A stretch of 64,000 nucleotides of DNA. Source: Bacteroidales bacterium (GTDB lineage: Bacteria > Bacteroidota > Bacteroidia > Bacteroidales > P3). A program made the translations under genes and the position numbers. The notes beneath the pieces were generated by a model, which was not told where the DNA came from, searched no databases, and worked only from the letters and a program-made list of their open reading frames with translations. Location: contig JAFZPH010000049.1 of assembly GCA_017550405.1 (NCBI GenBank), positions 62,001 to 126,000 on the forward strand, read 5' to 3'. Below, piece by piece: positions 61,835 to 64,000 of the stretch (its first letter is position 1; every line of letters starts with the position of its first letter).

Positions 61835-64000
61835 ATGGAATTCAATAAAGCATATAATCGCAACGAACTTGTAAAGTTTTTGAGGACAAGTTTCCTTCCT
61901 GAAGACTTTATTCAGGAGGAAACCCCACTTGCTAACCCAAAGCAATTCCAATACACGCAGCAAGTGACACGGCTGGGCGAATGCAAATCGTTGGAACTTG
62001 TGGTTTTTGAGGTGATGCATTCCTCTGTGAGTGATGCCCGTGTAGGTCTCACCAAAGAGGCGTTCCGTATGCTTGCCGACGAATTCTGTGAGCGGGCGTT
62101 GGTCTTCTTTGTCCCGCAGGATGACAACAGCAACTATCGTTTCTCCCTTATCGAAATTACTCTCGAGCAGAAGGAAGGCTCAGCAAAAGTGCAGCGCACC
62201 TTCTCCAATCCTCACCGCTACTCCTATTTCCTTGGCAAAGGCATCTCCTATCATACTCCCAACAAGTATCTCAACGAAGCCGGCCGAGTGGTCAATATCG
62301 AAGACCTGCGTAGCCGCTTCTCGGTCGAGGTGCTGACAAAGGCCTTCTATCAGGAACTTTCCGACTGGTATGCTTGGGCAGTCAAGGTGGTCAGGTTCCC
62401 CAACGTTTTGGATGATAAAGCAGACAACGAGGCATACAACTCTGAGGCAATGATTCGCCTCATCACCCGCCTTATCTTTGTTTGGTTTATCAAGCAGCGA
62501 AATCTGATCCCCGACGAGTTCTTCGATGAGAAATACATCAGCGATTACCTGTTGAAGAGTTTTACCCCTAATGCCAAAGTCACCCTTTTCGGTAAAGCCG
62601 ACAACAGCTATTACTATAAGGGTATCCTTCAGAACCTCTTCTTCGCTATGCTCAACAGCCCTATCACTCCCGAAGGGAAGGACACCATCTCCGAGCGACG
62701 CTTCCGAAAGGATCGCAACGACTATGACAACAACAAACTGATGCGGCACAAGGATTTGTTCCAAGACCCACAGTTGTTCGTCAATTTGGCCAACAAGTAT
62801 GTTCCCTTCCTCAACGGCGGTCTTTTCGACTGCCTCGATGACAAGGACAATGGCAAATACTTCGATGCTTTCACCGACCGCGAAGAGATTGCCAAACAGT
62901 TGATAGTGCCCGACTATCTTTTCTTTGGAGAGGATGTAGGCCGTAATATCGACCTCTCCGAATGGTATGGCGACAAGCGAAAGAAAAAAGTCAGTGCCCG
63001 TGGTATTATCGACATTCTGAAGCGTTACAATTTCACCGTCGAAGAAAACACACCTTTCGACCAGGATGTGTCACTCGACCCGGAGTTGTTGGGCAAAGTG
63101 TTCGAGAACTTGTTGGCCTCCTACAATCCCGAGACGCAGACCACTGCCCGCAAGCAGACAGGCTCCTTCTATACTCCCCGCGAGATTGTGCAGTATATGG
63201 TCGATGAAAGTCTTGTGGCGCACCTGAAACGCACCGTTGGCGACAACCTCGAAGCGGAATACCGCAAGTTGATACAATACACCGACGAAGAGCCCAACCT
63301 CACCGACGAGCAACGCAAAGCCATCCTGCAATCCATCTACCAGTGCAAGGTGCTCGACCCCGCTTGTGGCTCCGGAGCCTTCCCGATGGGTATGCTCCAG
63401 CAGATGGTGCATATCCTCAACCGCATCGACCCAGACAACAAGGAGTGGAAGAATATGATGGTAAAAAACGCCATCAGCGAAACCTCCGAGGCCTACCTCA
63501 ATGCTACGGATGATGAACGCAAAGAGATGGTGGCCGACATCGAGCGCAGCTTCAATGAGAATGTCAACCGTCCCGACTATGCCCGCAAACTCTATCTGAT
63601 AGAGAACTGCATCTATGGCGTGGACATCCAGCCCATCGCTATTCAGATTAGCAAGCTGCGCTTCTTTATCTCGCTGGTGGTCGACCAGAAGACCAACGAC
63701 AACCCCGTCGACAACTTCGGCATTCGCCCACTGCCCAACCTCGAAGCCAAGTTTGTGGCGGCCAATACGCTGATTGGACTCCACAACCAGACCAATTTGT
63801 TTGTCACCGATGACATCAAGCGGATGCAGGATGAAATGAAAGTGGCGAAGCACAAAATCTTTGGGGCAAAGACTGTAAAGACCAAAAGGAAATACAAAGA
63901 CAGGGTAGCACAACTGCGTATCCAAATGGTTGAAGAGCTGAATCGATTGCGGGCAGTAAGCGATGAAGATCATCTGATGCTTTTGGATTGGGATATGTTC
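61835..64000 (+). CDS. Eco57I-type/PglX-like DNA methyltransferase (3' end outside window)
   Basis: An ATG at 61835, 5 bases after the AlbA stop, opens a frame that is still open at the window end (722 residues visible). Features: an N-terminal helical region (VTRLGECKSLELVVFEVMHSS, LITRLIFVWFIKQRNLIPDEFF), and the methyltransferase entry TGSFYTPREIVQYMVDESL, then motif I VLDPACGSGAFPMGML near residue 506 and CIYGVDIQPIAIQISKLRFFISL. The NPPY catalytic motif should lie just downstream of the window. This matches type IIG (Eco57I/LlaGI-like) or BREX PglX-like enzymes that methylate adenine. With the PLD-helicase and AlbA protein it probably forms one defence system. Confidence 0.85.
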   Translation, partial: MEFNKAYNRNELVKFLRTSFLPEDFIQEETPLANPKQFQYTQQVTRLGECKSLELVVFEVMHSSVSDARVGLTKEAFRMLADEFCERALVFFVPQDDNSNYRFSLIEITLEQKEGSAKVQRTFSNPHRYSYFLGKGISYHTPNKYLNEAGRVVNIEDLRSRFSVEVLTKAFYQELSDWYAWAVKVVRFPNVLDDKADNEAYNSEAMIRLITRLIFVWFIKQRNLIPDEFFDEKYISDYLLKSFTPNAKVTLFGKADNSYYYKGILQNLFFAMLNSPITPEGKDTISERRFRKDRNDYDNNKLMRHKDLFQDPQLFVNLANKYVPFLNGGLFDCLDDKDNGKYFDAFTDREEIAKQLIVPDYLFFGEDVGRNIDLSEWYGDKRKKKVSARGIIDILKRYNFTVEENTPFDQDVSLDPELLGKVFENLLASYNPETQTTARKQTGSFYTPREIVQYMVDESLVAHLKRTVGDNLEAEYRKLIQYTDEEPNLTDEQRKAILQSIYQCKVLDPACGSGAFPMGMLQQMVHILNRIDPDNKEWKNMMVKNAISETSEAYLNATDDERKEMVADIERSFNENVNRPDYARKLYLIENCIYGVDIQPIAIQISKLRFFISLVVDQKTNDNPVDNFGIRPLPNLEAKFVAANTLIGLHNQTNLFVTDDIKRMQDEMKVAKHKIFGAKTVKTKRKYKDRVAQLRIQMVEELNRLRAVSDEDHLMLLDWDMF

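Overview
The window comes from a member of the Bacteroidales (phylum Bacteroidota). Many genes are preceded by the Bacteroidota -7 promoter box TAnnTTTGC. A secreted protein near 31 kb ends in what looks like a type IX sorting domain. A GldH-type lipoprotein is present, and a run of co-directional genes holB-ricT-gldH-PBP1A-rlmN has the layout I associate with this order. I cannot name the species.

Layout. 0-7.5 kb is ordinary chromosome: a partial membrane protein, ComEC, a DUF4298 protein, a secreted beta-barrel candidate, a metallophosphatase lipoprotein, a thioesterase, a MATE pump and an unrecognised protein. 7.8-20.8 kb is one co-directional defence operon of ten genes behind a single visible promoter: AAA ATPase, TOPRIM protein, C5 cytosine methyltransferase, MORC-like GHKL ATPase, HNH nuclease, McrB-like GTPase/AAA, DUF1016 (YhcG) nuclease, McrC-like DUF2357 nuclease, Vsr endonuclease and a WYL-domain regulator. 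The first four genes overlap by ATGA. 20.8-24.5 kb is an accessory zone: a HIRAN protein, an eight-copy REP array, two small membrane proteins, an unrecognised protein and the remnant of an AAA ATPase.

24.7-36 kb returns to backbone: a membrane protein/winged-helix/CreD/DUF4153 operon, a PIG-V-like protein, a T9SS cargo protein, a coiled-coil protein with ZapA, a possible 6S RNA, RNase Y, Lgt and GpmA. Three tRNAs (Ser, Pro, Arg) follow, then an ECF sigma factor with a membrane partner. 38-55 kb holds rlmN, PBP1A, gldH, ricT, holB, an Ig-like lipoprotein, a flippase, a beta-barrel protein, a PrsW protease, an OadA/PycB-like carboxylase and a GH92 mannosidase. 55-64 kb has a HUH transposase-like fusion protein and then a second defence module: PLD-SNF2 helicase, AlbA/Schlafen-like protein and an Eco57I-type methylase cut by the window end.

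The most striking feature is the tie between defence genes and small repeats. A complete RAYT (REP-associated HUH transposase) with REP hairpins on both sides sits in frame inside the WYL regulator, and 0.4 kb downstream lies an eight-unit REP array. The Vsr gene carries four and a half in-frame 63-bp repeats exactly between its catalytic FWHGH motif and its C-terminal half. The DUF1016 gene carries a 13-bp inverted repeat in a linker. The AlbA gene carries a 21-bp repeat tract. Two promoters just downstream of the WYL gene share an identical operator geometry (TGTACC-N7-GGTACA, 9 bases before the -7 box), a good candidate for the site bound by the WYL protein.
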